Shown here in pieces: positions 14,043-25,400 of a DNA stretch of 64,000 nt. The notes under the pieces were generated by a model. It saw only the letters and a list, made by a program, of their open reading frames with translations, was not told the DNA's origin and searched no databases. Each line of letters begins with the position of its first letter. Positions within the stretch are counted from its first letter, which is position 1. The DNA comes from Strigamia acuminata (Eukaryota; Arthropoda; Chilopoda; Geophilomorpha; Linotaeniidae): the NCBI GenBank assembly GCA_949358305.1, contig OX442324.1, positions 9,566,500 to 9,630,499 of the forward strand, given 5' to 3'. The position numbers were made by a program, and so were the translations under genes.

Positions 14043-15729
14043 GCTAATGCTACGGTCGACGGCGATTCGCATGCGCTATCCGCTGCATCAAACCCCAAAT
14101 ACCGATCAAAAATCGCAGAAAACACTAATCCCGACCCAAAAACCGCCAAAATTACCCTCAACACACGCCAACAACCTTCCACCACTTAAATTACACCGGA
14201 AAAAAACAATTTCAAACCGAAAAATCAACAAAAAAGGCCAAAAAAATATTGCAAACAAAGAGAAAAGATCAATTATCGAGGCAAATCCCCACCACAAAAC
14301 AACGCATCGCCGGTATACACTTAAGCGTACAGTGCACAACACTACTGTTTATTTTCAATGATCCAATAAATAAAATTTGAAACAAAGTTGAGTGGAATTG
14401 TACGTTTCTTGTATATTAAAGTTTTTATTTTGTTTGTTTACACTTAATTTTTTTTTTCCATCATAGAATGGCGACTCGATACTTTTGTAGCTCGAATTCA
14501 CTTCGTAAACGTGGTCGGTGTTCATCACGCGTCAATGCGCTCGTGCAATAGTATAGGCGCGCATACGATTTGATGCGCGCAAAACTTGCAAAACTTGCAC
14601 GGAATTTGGGCAATTTTTGACAAATTTCAGCAGATTTTTGCCTGTATTTGACAAATTTCAGAAGATTTTTGCCTATATTTGACAAATTTCAGAAGATTTC
14701 CTCAATCCTCAAACATTTGCTGAAATTTCTCATAAAATTTCTAAAATTAATTGAAATTTGTCTGAAATTTGTCTGGAATTTGTCAAATATTGTCAAAAAT
14801 CCGTGGAAATTTGTCAAATACTGGCAAAAATCCATGTAAATTTGTCAAAAATTGCCATAATTCGGTGCAAATTGTGTTAGATATTGGAAAAATTTATTTT
14901 AACGCTTCCAACGCGCCAGTAAATCGCGCGTGCACACGCATGGATTTTTTGTCATAGTTGGATGCGCGCAAACCTCACGTAACTTGCGCCAAAATTTGGC
15001 AATTTTTGACAAATTTCAGCAGATTTTTGCCAGTATTTGACAAATTTCCACTGATTTTTGACAATATTTGACCCAACAACTGCGCCACGTTCCAGGCGCC
15101 GGTTTAGGCATTTTAGACCCGTTTTAGACCGTTTTAGATGGCGAAAACGTTCTCTCCATCATTTTCTACCCCTGGGTGAGGTTTTCAGCGTTCATAATTG
15201 ATGAAAAAGCTGTTTTCTAACTAGCTGTCCCATTGCTAGTTTTGGCGTCAGGTTTTAGCAACCTTCCGATCCGACTCTGTCGTCTGCACGACCTCCAAGA
15301 CTGTTTTAGGGTTAATTTGAGTCAAATAATTCATTCTGGGTGTTGTTTTGGGTTTTTTACAAGTGTGTTTTTGTAGTTTTTATTGGTTTCAAACATTGTC
15401 AATTCTTTATACAAGTGTAACTTTCATTTCTCTGTATTTTGAGAACTTTGCATTGCAGCAAAGTTCATTTCTTGCCCCTTAATTATTGTGTAATTGTTGG
15501 TTTTCAAGCCCGTTTTTTAACAATAACTTTATTTGAAGTGCCTATTGTTTCAGGCACGTGCTTCCACGTGCCTTTTATTGTTGAGCAATTTCTTGGGCAG
15601 TTGCGCTCCTGTTGCTAGCATTGCCGCGCGTTCTCCGCGCGCGTACTCGCGCGTTTCGCATCACACACATTCGGGTTCAATGGCCTATCGCGGCGGCACA
15701 TTGTGTGGCATAGCGCGGCACGTTGCAAT
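14043..15729. repeat. Satellite unit 7 (1687 bp), left arm of the palindrome
   Basis: Last unit. It has private changes (for example TTTTTTGTC near 14946 and GGTGTTG near 15340). From about 14583 onward it is mirrored at 17830-18960, so it doubles as the outer left arm of the long inverted repeat. Confidence 0.9.
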
Positions 15730-15771
15730 TACGTGACGTGGCACGTTGCTGTTACGTGACGCGATAGCCAG

Positions 15772-15779
15772 TATTTAAG
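15772..15779 (+). promoter_or_regulatory. TATA-like box pointing into the left hairpin array
   Basis: TATTTAAG sits about 100 bp before the first hairpin at 15871. Its mirror image is at 17794-17801, so the pair would direct convergent transcription through the palindrome. The promoter role is inferred from the motif alone. Confidence 0.25.
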
Positions 15780-15870
15780 CAGGGGATTCCATCATCGTTT
15801 ACACAAATGCGCATTGCAACGTGGAGGCGCATTCGAGTCCTTTTCCCAAGCGTTGAAAAAGGACAAAACT

Positions 15871-16516
15871 CGTATTCGATTCGAAAGCGAATCGAATACG
15901 ATTTTTGTCCTTTTTCAACGCAAAATTGTATTCGATTCGCTTTCGAATCGAATACGAGTTTTGCCCTTCTTCAACGCGAAATCGTATTCGACTCGCTTTC
16001 GAGTCGAATGCGAATTTTTCCCTTCTTCAACGCGAAATCGTATTCGACTCGTTTTCGAGTCGAGTACGAGTTTTGCCCTTCTTCAACGCGAAATCGTATT
16101 CGACTCGTTTTCGAGTCGAATACGAGTTTTGCCCTTCTTCAACGCGAAATCGTATTCGACTCGTTTTCGAGTCGAGTACGAGTTTTGCCCTTCTTCAACG
16201 CGAAATCGTATTCGACTCGTTTTCGAGTCGAGTACGAGTTTTGCCCTTCTTCAACGCGAAATCGTATTCGACTCGTTTTCGAGTCGAATACGAGTTTTGC
16301 CCTTCTTCAACGCGAAATCGTATTCGACTCGTTTTCGAGTCGAGTACGAGTTTTGCCCTTCTTCAACGCGAAATCGTATTCGACTCGTTTTCGAGTCGAA
16401 TACGAGTTTTGCCCTTCTTCAACGCGAAATCGTATTCGACTCGTTTTCGAGTCGAGTACGAGTTTTGCCCTTCTTCAACGCGAAATCGTATTCGACTCGT
16501 TTTCGAGTCGAATACG
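15871..16516. repeat. Hairpin array A, twelve 30-bp hairpins, 56-bp period
   Basis: Hairpins start at 15871 and then every 56 bp from 15927 to 16487. The consensus stem is CGTATTCGACTCG with loop TTTT and the complementary 13 bases, followed by a 26-bp spacer. Hairpins near the outer edge read GATTCG with CGAATC on the other side, so both sides of the stem change together. The first hairpin is also flanked by inverted spacers, giving a palindrome of about 72 bp (15850-15921). Because 56 is not a multiple of three and the unit has no stop, all three frames stay open for hundreds of bases. Confidence 0.9.
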
Positions 16517-16520
16517 AGAT

Positions 16521-17066
16521 AGTCGATGACCCGTTCCCGGACTTTGACTCGTACGACTCGTATTCGAGATGTATTCGAGATGTATTCGAGATGTATTCGA
16601 ATCGTATTCGAGTCGCATTCGAGATGGTCGATGATTTCCACTCGCTCGTATACGCGTTGTATACGAGCTCGTATTTTGATCGTAATCGTAAACGAATCGT
16701 TTACAAGTCGTATACAAGTTGTATACGACGTGTATACACCTCGTATACGAACGAAGTTTGTGAAAACACAATTTCCAAATAAGACGTATGTGACTACTAT
16801 GTGTTTTCATGTCGTAGTAAGTATCCGGTGGATTTTCCAAACTTCGTTCGTATACGAGGTGTATACACGTCGTATACAACTTGTATACGACTTGTAAACG
16901 ATTCGTTTACGATTACGATCAAAATACGAGCTCGTATACAACGCGTATACGAGCGAGTGGAAATCATCGACCATCTCGAATGCGACTCGAATACGATTCG
17001 AATACATCTCGAATACATCTCGAATACGAGTCGTACGAGTCAAAGTCCGGGAACGGGTCATCGACT
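16521..17066. repeat. Palindromic core of palindrome 1
   Basis: About 250 bp on each side mirror each other around ~16790, rich in CGTATACG, GTATACAAG and CGAGCTCGTATTTTG words. The unpaired middle is about 60 bp and itself contains GTGAAAACAC and GTGTTTTCA as a smaller inverted pair. The same core recurs four times in palindrome 2. Confidence 0.85.
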
Positions 17067-17070
17067 ATCT

Positions 17071-17694
17071 CGTATTCGACTCGAAAACGAGTCGAATACG
17101 ATTTCGCGTTGAAGAAGGGCAAAATTCGCATTCGACTCGAAAACGAGTCGAATACGATTTCGCGTTGAAGAAGGGCAAAATTCGCATTCGACTCGAAAAC
17201 GAGTCGAATACGATTTCGCGTTGAAGAAGGGCAAAATTCGCATTCGACTCGAAAACGAGTCGAATACGATTTCGCGTTGAAGAAGGGCAAAATTCGTACT
17301 CGACTCGAAAACGAGTCGAATACGAATTCGCATTCGACTCGAAAACGAGTCGAATACGATTTCGCTTTGAAGAAGGGCAAAATTCGTACTCGACTCGAAA
17401 ACGAGTCGAATACGATTTCGCGTTGAAGAAGGGCAAAATTCGCATTCGACTCGAAAGCGAGTCGAATACGATTTCGCGTTGAAGAAGGGAAAAATTCGCA
17501 TTCGACTCGAAAGCGAGTCGAATACGATTTCGCGTTGAAGAAGGGCAAAATTCGCATCCGACTCGAAAGCGAGTCGAATACGATTTCGCGTTGAAGAAGG
17601 GCAAAATTCGCATTCGATTCGAAAGCGAATCGCATACGATTTCGCGTTGAAAAAGGACAAAACTCGTATTCGATTCGAAAGCGAATCGCATACG
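17071..17694. repeat. Hairpin array B, twelve hairpins, mirror of array A
   Basis: Hairpins start at 17071, 17127, 17183, 17239, 17295, 17329, 17385, 17441, 17497, 17553, 17609 and 17665. The 17295 and 17329 pair is joined by a 4-bp link instead of the 26-bp spacer. Loops are AAAA or AAAG, the complements of those in array A. Both arms have twelve hairpins, although the exact order of variants differs. Confidence 0.9.
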
Positions 17695-17793
17695 ATTTCG
17701 CGTTGAAAAAGGACAAATTTCGCTTGGGAAAAGGACTCGAATGCGCCTCCACGTTGCAATGCGCATTTGTGTAAACGATGATGGAATCCCCTG

Positions 17794-17801
17794 CTTAAAT
17801 A
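17794..17801 (-). promoter_or_regulatory. TATA-like box, mirror copy
   Basis: CTTAAATA is the reverse complement of the box at 15772-15779, in the same flanking sequence on the right arm. It would direct leftward transcription into array B. The promoter role is unproven. Confidence 0.25.
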
Positions 17802-18576
17802 CTGGCTATCGCGTCACGTAACAGCAACGTGCCACGTCACGTAATTGCAACGTGCCGCGCTATGCCACACAATGTGCCGCCGCGATAGGCCATTGAACCC
17901 GAATGTGTGTGATGCGAAACGCGCGAGTACACGCGCGGAGAACGCGCGGCAATGCTAGCAACAGGAGCGCAACTGCCCAAGAAATTGCTCAACAATAAAA
18001 GGCACGTGGAAGCACGTGACTGAAACAATAGGCACTTCAAATAAAGTTATTGTTAAAAAACGGGCTTGAAAACCAACAATTACACAATAATTAAGGGGCA
18101 AGAAATGAACTTTGCTGCAATGCAAAGTTCTCAAAATACAGAGAAATGAAAGTTACACTTGTATAAAGAATTGACAATGTTTGAAACCAATAAAAACTAC
18201 AAAAACACACTTGTAAAAAACCCAAAACAACCCCCAGAATGAATTATTTGACTCAAATTAACCCTAAAACGGTCTTGGAGGTCGTGCAGACGACAGAGTC
18301 GGATTGGAAAGTTGCTAAAACCTGACGCCAAAACTAGCAATGGGACAGCTAGTTAGAAAACAGCTTTTTCATCAATCATGAACGCTGAAAACCTCACCCA
18401 GGGGTAGAAAATGATGGAGAGAACGTTTTCGCCATCTAAAACGGTCTAAAACGGGTCTAAAATGCCTAAACCGGCGCCTGGAACGTGGCGCAGTTGTTGG
18501 GTCAAATATTGTCAAAAATCAGTGGAAATTTGTCAAATACTGGCAAAAATCTGCTGAAATTTGTCAAAAATTGCCA

Positions 18577-20421
18577 AATTTTGGCGCAAGTTACGTGAGG
18601 TTTGCGCGCATCCAACTATGACGAAAAATCCACGCGTGTGCACGCGCGATTTACTGGCGCGTTGGAAGCGTTAAAATAAATTTTTCCAATATCTAACACA
18701 ATTTGCACCAAATTATGGCAATTTTTGACAAATTTACATGGATTTTTGCCAGTATTTGACAAATTTCCACGGATTTTTGACAATATTTGACACATTCAAG
18801 ACAAATTTCAGACAGATTTCAATTAATTTTAGAAAATGTTTGAGAAATATCAGCAAATGTTTGAGGATTGAGGAAATCTGCTGAAATTTGTCAAATATAG
18901 ACAAAAATCTGCTGAAATTTGTAAAAAATTGCCCAAATTCGGTGCAAGTTTTGCAAGTTTGCAAACAGCAACAAGAATGATGTATTTAATAATTGTTTTT
19001 GCATTAGATATGTGTTTAATTCGTTTTACCTCGGTTTGTACGGTTCTTGCGCGTAGTGCGCACGTTCAACACGCGGCCACGCGCGTACATCGCGCGTGTT
19101 GCGAGCAGGACGCAACAAAAGTTTGAGAGACTCGCATTTTACCAAGTCCCCAACTTATTTTACAGTTTTAGTTTAGCTTACCAACTCGCTTGGTAATTTC
19201 TGGATCCTGTTTAAGTGTTTCGTCGGGTTTTGAGCCCATAAACCCGTCTTTTTCCTTGGTAAGCGATTGCGTCGTCTGCTCAGAGCAACTGGCTTTAAGC
19301 GGAGATCGCTTACACGAGTCTGGAATGAGCGCTTATCACCGCATTCGGCTCCAGTCTTCGTTTCTCGTTGAAAGTTAGCTTGTTGATTCGGGTTTTGGGC
19401 GACATTGACTAAAAAGACCTCGGGGAATCGTTCCCACCACTCGGTTTAGTCGTTTTCGAGACCCACGACCTCGAAAACGAAGTTAGAAGTGGCTCAAGGC
19501 CACTAGCGTGTCTGGCAGATAGCCATTTTGGTGATTTACGGGCGTCGGGCCCTTGTTCTTTGTTTCCCGTCTTTGCTCCTTTGTTTTTATTTGGTATTCA
19601 AGGTTCCTAAGCCTACAGTAGATTGGGATTAAATTCCCATGAAGATTTATTAAGTATTCATTGGTAAAAACGAATATTTCCGCCGGCGCGTTTCTCTCAT
19701 AGGTTTCGGTTCGCTCGAATCTCATTTTCGAGCGACCCAGCGAATGCGCCAAGTTACAGGCGCCAGCTTAGCAGTTTTAGACTCGTTTTCGACCGTTCTA
19801 GTGTCAAAAAACGCGTAGAGCACGTTTTGCGACCTTTGGAAGGGCTTTTCTGACACCTAAGTGGTCGGAAAAGTGCTCTTCTGAGTTAAGACTCCTTTTG
19901 GCATTTTAGCGTCAGCATAAGAAATTCCTCAAACTTTTATTGAAATCTCTCAAAAATTTCTAAAATTAATTGAAATTTGTCTGAAAATTGTCAAATATTG
20001 GCAAAAATCTGCAGAAATTTGTCAAATACGCGATCGCATTGCGACAGAAAGTCGTTTACGACTCCAATACGCACCCGTGCGTGTTTGTATCGCAACACGA
20101 AACTCAAACGCGCCACCGCGTTGCAAGACAACCAAATTTACAAACGCAAACGCGCATTTGAGACAAAAACGAGTTTATTTTATTCACTCTCGCTTGATCC
20201 CCCTTCATCGCGCCTCGTTGCTCCTGTGAAAAAAATATATGAGAATGCACAGAAATGAACCTTCCAATACTTAAATGAAAATTGGCAACCTTGACACAAA
20301 ACAGTCTATCGACACTCCCAACACCACCCCGGACATTTTTCGGAAGAGTATGGTCCACCCGGAATTCCCAGAATAGTCACCCCCGAAATGCGGATTTCGC
20401 GGAAGCCAATCCGCGAAAAGG
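18577..20421. repeat. Second copy of the 1845-bp repeat arm
   Basis: Direct duplicate of 1-1845. Bases 18577-18960 belong to the right arm of palindrome 1, and 18961-20421 is the outer non-satellite part of the repeat. Its last ~270 bp (from about 20150) recur inverted at 53814-54091. It stops at 20421, where sequence of gypsy element 1 begins. No gene is recognised inside. Confidence 0.9.
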
Positions 20422-20532
20422 CTAAGAGAACACAAACCACCATTTTCTTCAGTGAAGACTACGCAAGTATAGGTCGTTATATTTATTTGATTAATTACTT
20501 ATTTTTGCCGGCACACATATTATTATTTCAAC

Positions 20533-22449
20533 ATGGCTTCACGCGACGCTTTGTCGCAATCCAGTGTTTCGGACGTAGAAGCCGAACAAGCGCATACTTT
20601 GCCACTTCCAGACTCACCAACACATGAGCCGGACCAACAGCAGGATCTACTAGTACAACCAATCTCTACTGATGTACCATTTTCCAATCCTTGGAGGACA
20701 TACGCTCAAATGGAAGCGGATCAACTCCAACATGAACGGGAAGCGGCTGCAGCACGGGATCAATGGGAGGAAAATAGACGCCATTTGCAGGACTCACTCA
20801 TGGAGAGAAGACAAATAGTGGACGGGATGCGAGCGGTTCGAGAAGACATTCAACGAGGACCGCCGCCTCCTTACCAACCTGCGTTTATGCAACCGGAACC
20901 ACAACAACATCGAAGGAATCCACCTGCACTGACGATGGAAGCATTGATGAGAGTGTTACGAGAGGATAGAAGGGAGTTACAGCACGAACTTCGCCAGGAG
21001 TTGCTCGAGTCGATGAGGCAAATTAGGCGCGAGCTGAACGACAGAGTGGAGGAATTTATCCATTCGCACAACGAGCGAACTCAGCCTGAACCACCAGCAC
21101 CAGAAGCAGGTTCAGGGGCCACACGTCGTGGTTGAGAGGGCGCTCGGGGAGCCGACTTTTCTTTTGGAGATACTGGACGTGCATCGGGACCACGACGCAC
21201 TGGCTCTTATTCTCCGAGACGACGCCAACAACATTCACAACAGGGAGACACGACTTCCAATGTTCCACGGGACCCACCACCGAATCCTGACCCGGATTCC
21301 GCTCAAGGAGGTAGTCAAGGCATACCACTCAGCGCCTCAAGACAGCTGCCTCACACGAGATCTCAACTCTCGTTGGAGTCGGAAGATTAGCGTCAAGCCG
21401 CTCAGGTTGGAAGGTATAAACTTAAAGTTGAAAAAATTCCATACTTTGATCCGGATGAGGCTACTTTCGACACAGTGGACCTGTTCCTGGGTAAGCTATA
21501 TGCGCACATGTTTACCATGGGAGCACCGGAGGGAATATATTTGAAAGTATACGTGGTTCTCGCGCTCCGAAATAGAGCGCAACGTTGGTGGATGGCTCTA
21601 ACTCCAAAACCAAACAATTGGGAGGACTTTGAATTAATTTTCAGGCAGGTATTTTCCATCAATTCAGCTTTAGCTAATGTTAAGTTGTCTCAGCGCAAAC
21701 AAAAGCCAGGGGAATCAACTATGTCGTTCCTCAGCGAGATGATTCATTATTTAAATATTGCTGGATACAAGGACAAGGGCTTGCAGTGGGAACGAGTTCA
21801 GGGCATGATGCAAACTCAAGTCGTACAATTAATGCGCTCTTGGTGCATCAGGACGATCGACGACGCAGTCAAAATGGGCAACGATGTCGATAATCGCCTT
21901 CAATTGGATTCGTTGCAGACTTTTGAGTACAAACAGTGCGGAGTTTCGGACCAGGAGATGCCTTTACCCGCAGGAGTGGGTCCTGCTACACGCACCAGAA
22001 CAGAGGAGGAGAAGTTAAATCAACAATCTACTTCGTCCAGGTCTGGTCGTTTTTCAAGATTCAACAAAGTATTTACAGCATTGCTCGAGGACATGTCGGC
22101 GTGCGCGCTCGATCCAGAGGATCCCAACAGCGAGGAAACCAATAAGGACCCGCCAAAGGAGTCTGCATCAGCGGCAGCACAAAAATCTGATGTCCACGCC
22201 ATGACTGCGACTACTGCGCCAACACCTAGAACGGATACACAGCACACATGTCCCAAGGACGTTGTCATTTTTCCAGCCGCTAAAGAAGCGCCTTCAGAGC
22301 CAAAGCTCCCGAAGAATGCTATGTGGAGAAAAACACCAACGGACAAATGGTTTATGTCCGACAGGCAATCATGGAGGCCTGTGTGCCCCGTTTGTGGCAA
22401 GGAGTGGAGTCGCCAGTCGGGAAACGCAAGCGGCCTGCTCAAAGCATGA
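20533..22449 (+). pseudogene. gag: gag of element 1, two in-frame stops
   Basis: Begins at an ATG in good context (AACATGGCT). One frame continues to 22449 with two in-frame stops: TGA at 21133-21135 and TAG at 21388-21390. The stretch between them, and after them, keeps the same coding character (acidic, Pro/Gln/Arg-rich, then FDPDEATFDTVDLF), so this is a broken single gene rather than two. From about 21430 to 21900 it reads like the conserved retrotransposon gag domain (RAQRWWMAL, LSQRKQKPGESTMSFL). Near the end is one CPVC pair, not a full CCHC knuckle. Both stops can be explained by single C-to-T changes. Element 1 capsids would not form from this copy without readthrough. Confidence 0.75.
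22419..22425 (+). promoter_or_regulatory. Probable -1 frameshift site GGGAAAC between gag and pol
   Basis: G GGA AAC lies in the gag frame inside the 127-bp region where gag and pol frames overlap, 25 bp before the gag stop. It has the standard X XXY YYZ pattern, and the same heptamer is used by some retroviruses. Pol is in the -1 frame relative to gag, as this site would need. I did not fold the downstream RNA. Confidence 0.6.
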
Positions 22450-25400
22450 GTCCAGAGAGCGGGTCGGATACAATCATCAAGGACTCTACTGAGAAGAAGA
22501 CTGAAGAATCACCAGACGTCGATGGAAGTACAACACCGTCTACTCCGACACCAGAGGCGCCGTCTGCTGTTCGAGAAGACAACAACAAATCATTAACCCC
22601 GTCTACGGACATTAAATTAACTACATTAATCAAAACAGATTCAAGTAAATCAAAAATAAAAATACCCGGTGTCGTAACACCACAACCAACAAAATCAGCG
22701 CAACTTTCGTCTGTGAAAGCCAAGGAAACCCCCAAAAAACCAACTTCGTTGACAACGCAGAGTGAGACGTTGCAAACAAACTTCGTTCTTTTGTCGCCCG
22801 AGGAATTGCAAAAATCCGAAGAGCCAAAAATCGAAATTACGAAGACTGATCGCTTCAACAGAGAAGCACCATATATCAAAATAACATGGGCTAGCGTGAG
22901 TTTTGTCGCACTTTTGGATTCAGGCGCTCAGACATGTGTAATGTCAGAGTCATTATTTAACAAACTTAAAGCCAATATGGGTTTGGAATTGCTTGAACTT
23001 CACGAAACAGTGCGTACAGCGGCCGATGACAAAATTCCAGTTAAGGGATCTGTTAAACTGTCGGTGCGCGCACCTTTGGCCGTTATTTCTTTCATTTGTT
23101 TAATTATACCCAAAACATCAGAGGACCTTCTGCTGGGAAGAGATTTCTGCAGAGCGGTTGGTCTGTGCACGGACTTTGAATTGTGCCAGTGGTATTTGAA
23201 GGGATCGCCGGAGCGAAGACAATTCATGACTTTAGAACAAGCTAATAAGTCAGAATCTGTTCTTTTATTTCCCATCAAGAAGCCCGATGATACAAAGAAC
23301 AGCGCTAAGGATGTACCCAAGGTAGTAATTAATAACATTAATTGTATTCTTCTAGAACATCGATCTTTGTCGCAAGAGATTTTCGAATATCCAAATGACG
23401 ATGCTCAGCACCAAATCAAGAGGATTCGGAATCGTACACGAGATCAGTGGTCATTTATATGGTCACCAAAGAGGAAGGATTCCATTAAAAAATCAAGAAG
23501 ATTCAATTCATCATTGTTTTCGACGCTTAGCCAACGCAGACGTGCAAGACGACAGCGGAGACGCCTTTATGAATTGTCACCAACAATAAAACAACTTAAC
23601 ACGCAGGGAAGACAGCTTTTGCGTCGTGTGGATGAAAATGCGCTCATGGCCAGAGTACACGATCATTCGACGATTTCGGAGCCGCCTCTGGATGTTAACG
23701 TACTACAATATCAACCAAGCAGTGATCCAACGCAACTGGATTGGATTTACGACCAGCTGTGGTCATCATTGACGGTACCCCAAATTCGTTTATTAATTCA
23801 GACTCTTCGACCAATTTCGAAAGTATTTCGTGAGGAGGTCGGATTATGTAACAACACACAGTTTGAAGTAAATTTAAAACCGGACTTTAGACCAATTCAT
23901 GTGCCTGTAAGACCCGTTAACCCAGCAAAAAAGATGGTAATTGACACTTATTTGGACCAAAAGCTAAAACAAGGCATTATTCGTCGATCAAAAAGTGATT
24001 GTGCGGTGGCGCCTGTTGTTGTTCCAAAGAAGACTGGAGATTGGCGTACAGCTATGGATTTTAGACCGATGAATGCTCAAACTTTACCCGATGTCTACCC
24101 ACTGCCCGACATCGATAATATATTTTCTTATTTAGGAGGATCAAATTGGTTTTCGATCATAGACGGACGAGAAGCTTTCCACCAGATTGGAGTGCGTCCA
24201 GGTGACGAGAGATTTCTCGCATTTATTACGCACAGAGGACTTTTCGAATATGTGAGAATGCCATTTGGACCCATTAATGGCCCAGCAACTCTGCAGAGAG
24301 CCATGAACAAAACTTTGTCGAAATATCTTTACAAGTTCGTGTTCGTTTATCTCGATGACGTCATAATTTTCAGCAAGACTTTCGAGGAGCATGTACAACA
24401 TCTCAAAATAATTCTTCAAGCCTTGGATGAGGCGGGATTCACGATGAACGCCAACAAGACGGAATTGTGCAGAACATCGCTCGAGGTTTTAGGACATATT
24501 GTAGAGGCTGGACACATTAAACCAAACCCAAATAAGGTGACGGCAATTCAATATTTTCCGGCGCCTACCAACATCAAAGAATTACAAAGATTCAAAGGAA
24601 TGATTGGTTATTATCAGTCATTTTTTCCAAATTATTCAAAAACATGCGAGGTGTTTCGCCCTTTGCTCAAAAAAGATTCTGAGTGGAATTGGACGATCCA
24701 ACACCAAGAAGCATTTAATTCACTCAAGAGAGGACTGGCTGAACCAACTCTACACCGAAGATTCCCAGATTGGACCAAGCCATACATACTGCAAACAGAC
24801 GCCAGCTATTCAGGTTTGGGCGCTGCACTCATGCAATTAAATGATCAAGGTGAACGAACACCAATTGCCTTTGCATCACGTGCATTGAATTCTGCTGAAA
24901 AGAATTACAGCGTTACTGAAATTGAATGCTTGGCGGCGGTTTGGGCGGTCAAAAGATTTCGTGTATATCTTGAGATGATGAATTTTTATTTAGAAAGCGA
25001 TCATTTGTCGTTAAAGTGGCTTTTCCAGCAGCGAGAACCAAAAGGACGCCTGGCACGATGGGTTCTGTCCCTCAGTGAGTACAAATTTACATTTCTTTAC
25101 TGCTCAGGAGCCCAGAATCGTGTTGCGGATGCCCTTAGCCGTGCGCCTGTGGAACCATCGGAACCATTGGATGCAGACGACTCGCCTCTCGTTGATGAAA
25201 CATGCTACATCGCCTATTTTGACGACCCAAATGATTGGCCAAAATTACCAATAATCAACATTATTGGAGTTGGATTGGCTGCGGCACAACAACGAAATAA
25301 CGCAGCTGTGATGACAAGAGCGCAAAGACGACAGCAGCAAATTAAACCAAAATTGGGCAGGCCAAAAGGTTCTAAAAACAAGAAGAAACCGCCACCAAAT

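Larger units (their letters stand above)
3985..15729. repeat. Satellite array, seven tandem units of about 1.68 kb
   Basis: Seven head-to-tail units begin at 3985, 5672, 7319, 8995, 10681, 12357 and 14043, each starting GCTAATGCTACGG. Lengths are 1687, 1647, 1676, 1686, 1676, 1686 and 1687. The 10-bp difference is one indel in a GGCACGTGCC palindrome, which becomes an 8-bp stem with a 4-base loop in the longer units. Unit 2 lacks about 29 bp near 5730. Each unit holds a ~400-bp tract rich in variants of TTTGACAAATTTCAG. Open frames recur in every unit on both strands, but they share no known domain and look like by-products of repetition. Confidence 0.95.
14583..18960. repeat. 4.4-kb inverted repeat (foldback-like palindrome 1)
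   Basis: The left arm (14583 to ~16770) is mirrored by the right arm (~16810 to 18960). Each arm contains, from outside in, ~1.15 kb of satellite-type sequence, a ~100-bp segment with a TATTTAAG box, twelve 30-bp hairpins and a core dominated by CGTATACG-like words. Known foldback elements (Drosophila FB, sea urchin TU) also have long inverted arms built of short tandem repeats. That family link is my inference from architecture. No transposase is visible. Confidence 0.85.

Noticed and set aside
15871-16516. CRISPR-like array of palindromic repeats and constant-length spacers
   Set aside because: Spacers are the same sequence in every unit, the context is eukaryotic, and no cas genes are present.
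15814-16782. Long overlapping open frames through the hairpin arrays (also 54096-56021 and 57574-58965)
   Set aside because: They appear in all three frames of one strand with the same cycling residues, as expected of a stop-free 56-bp unit. No start context or domain supports a gene.
21128-21544. Alternative 138-codon frame overlapping gag of element 1
   Set aside because: The gag frame keeps coding character across the stops, while this frame looks like its shadow.
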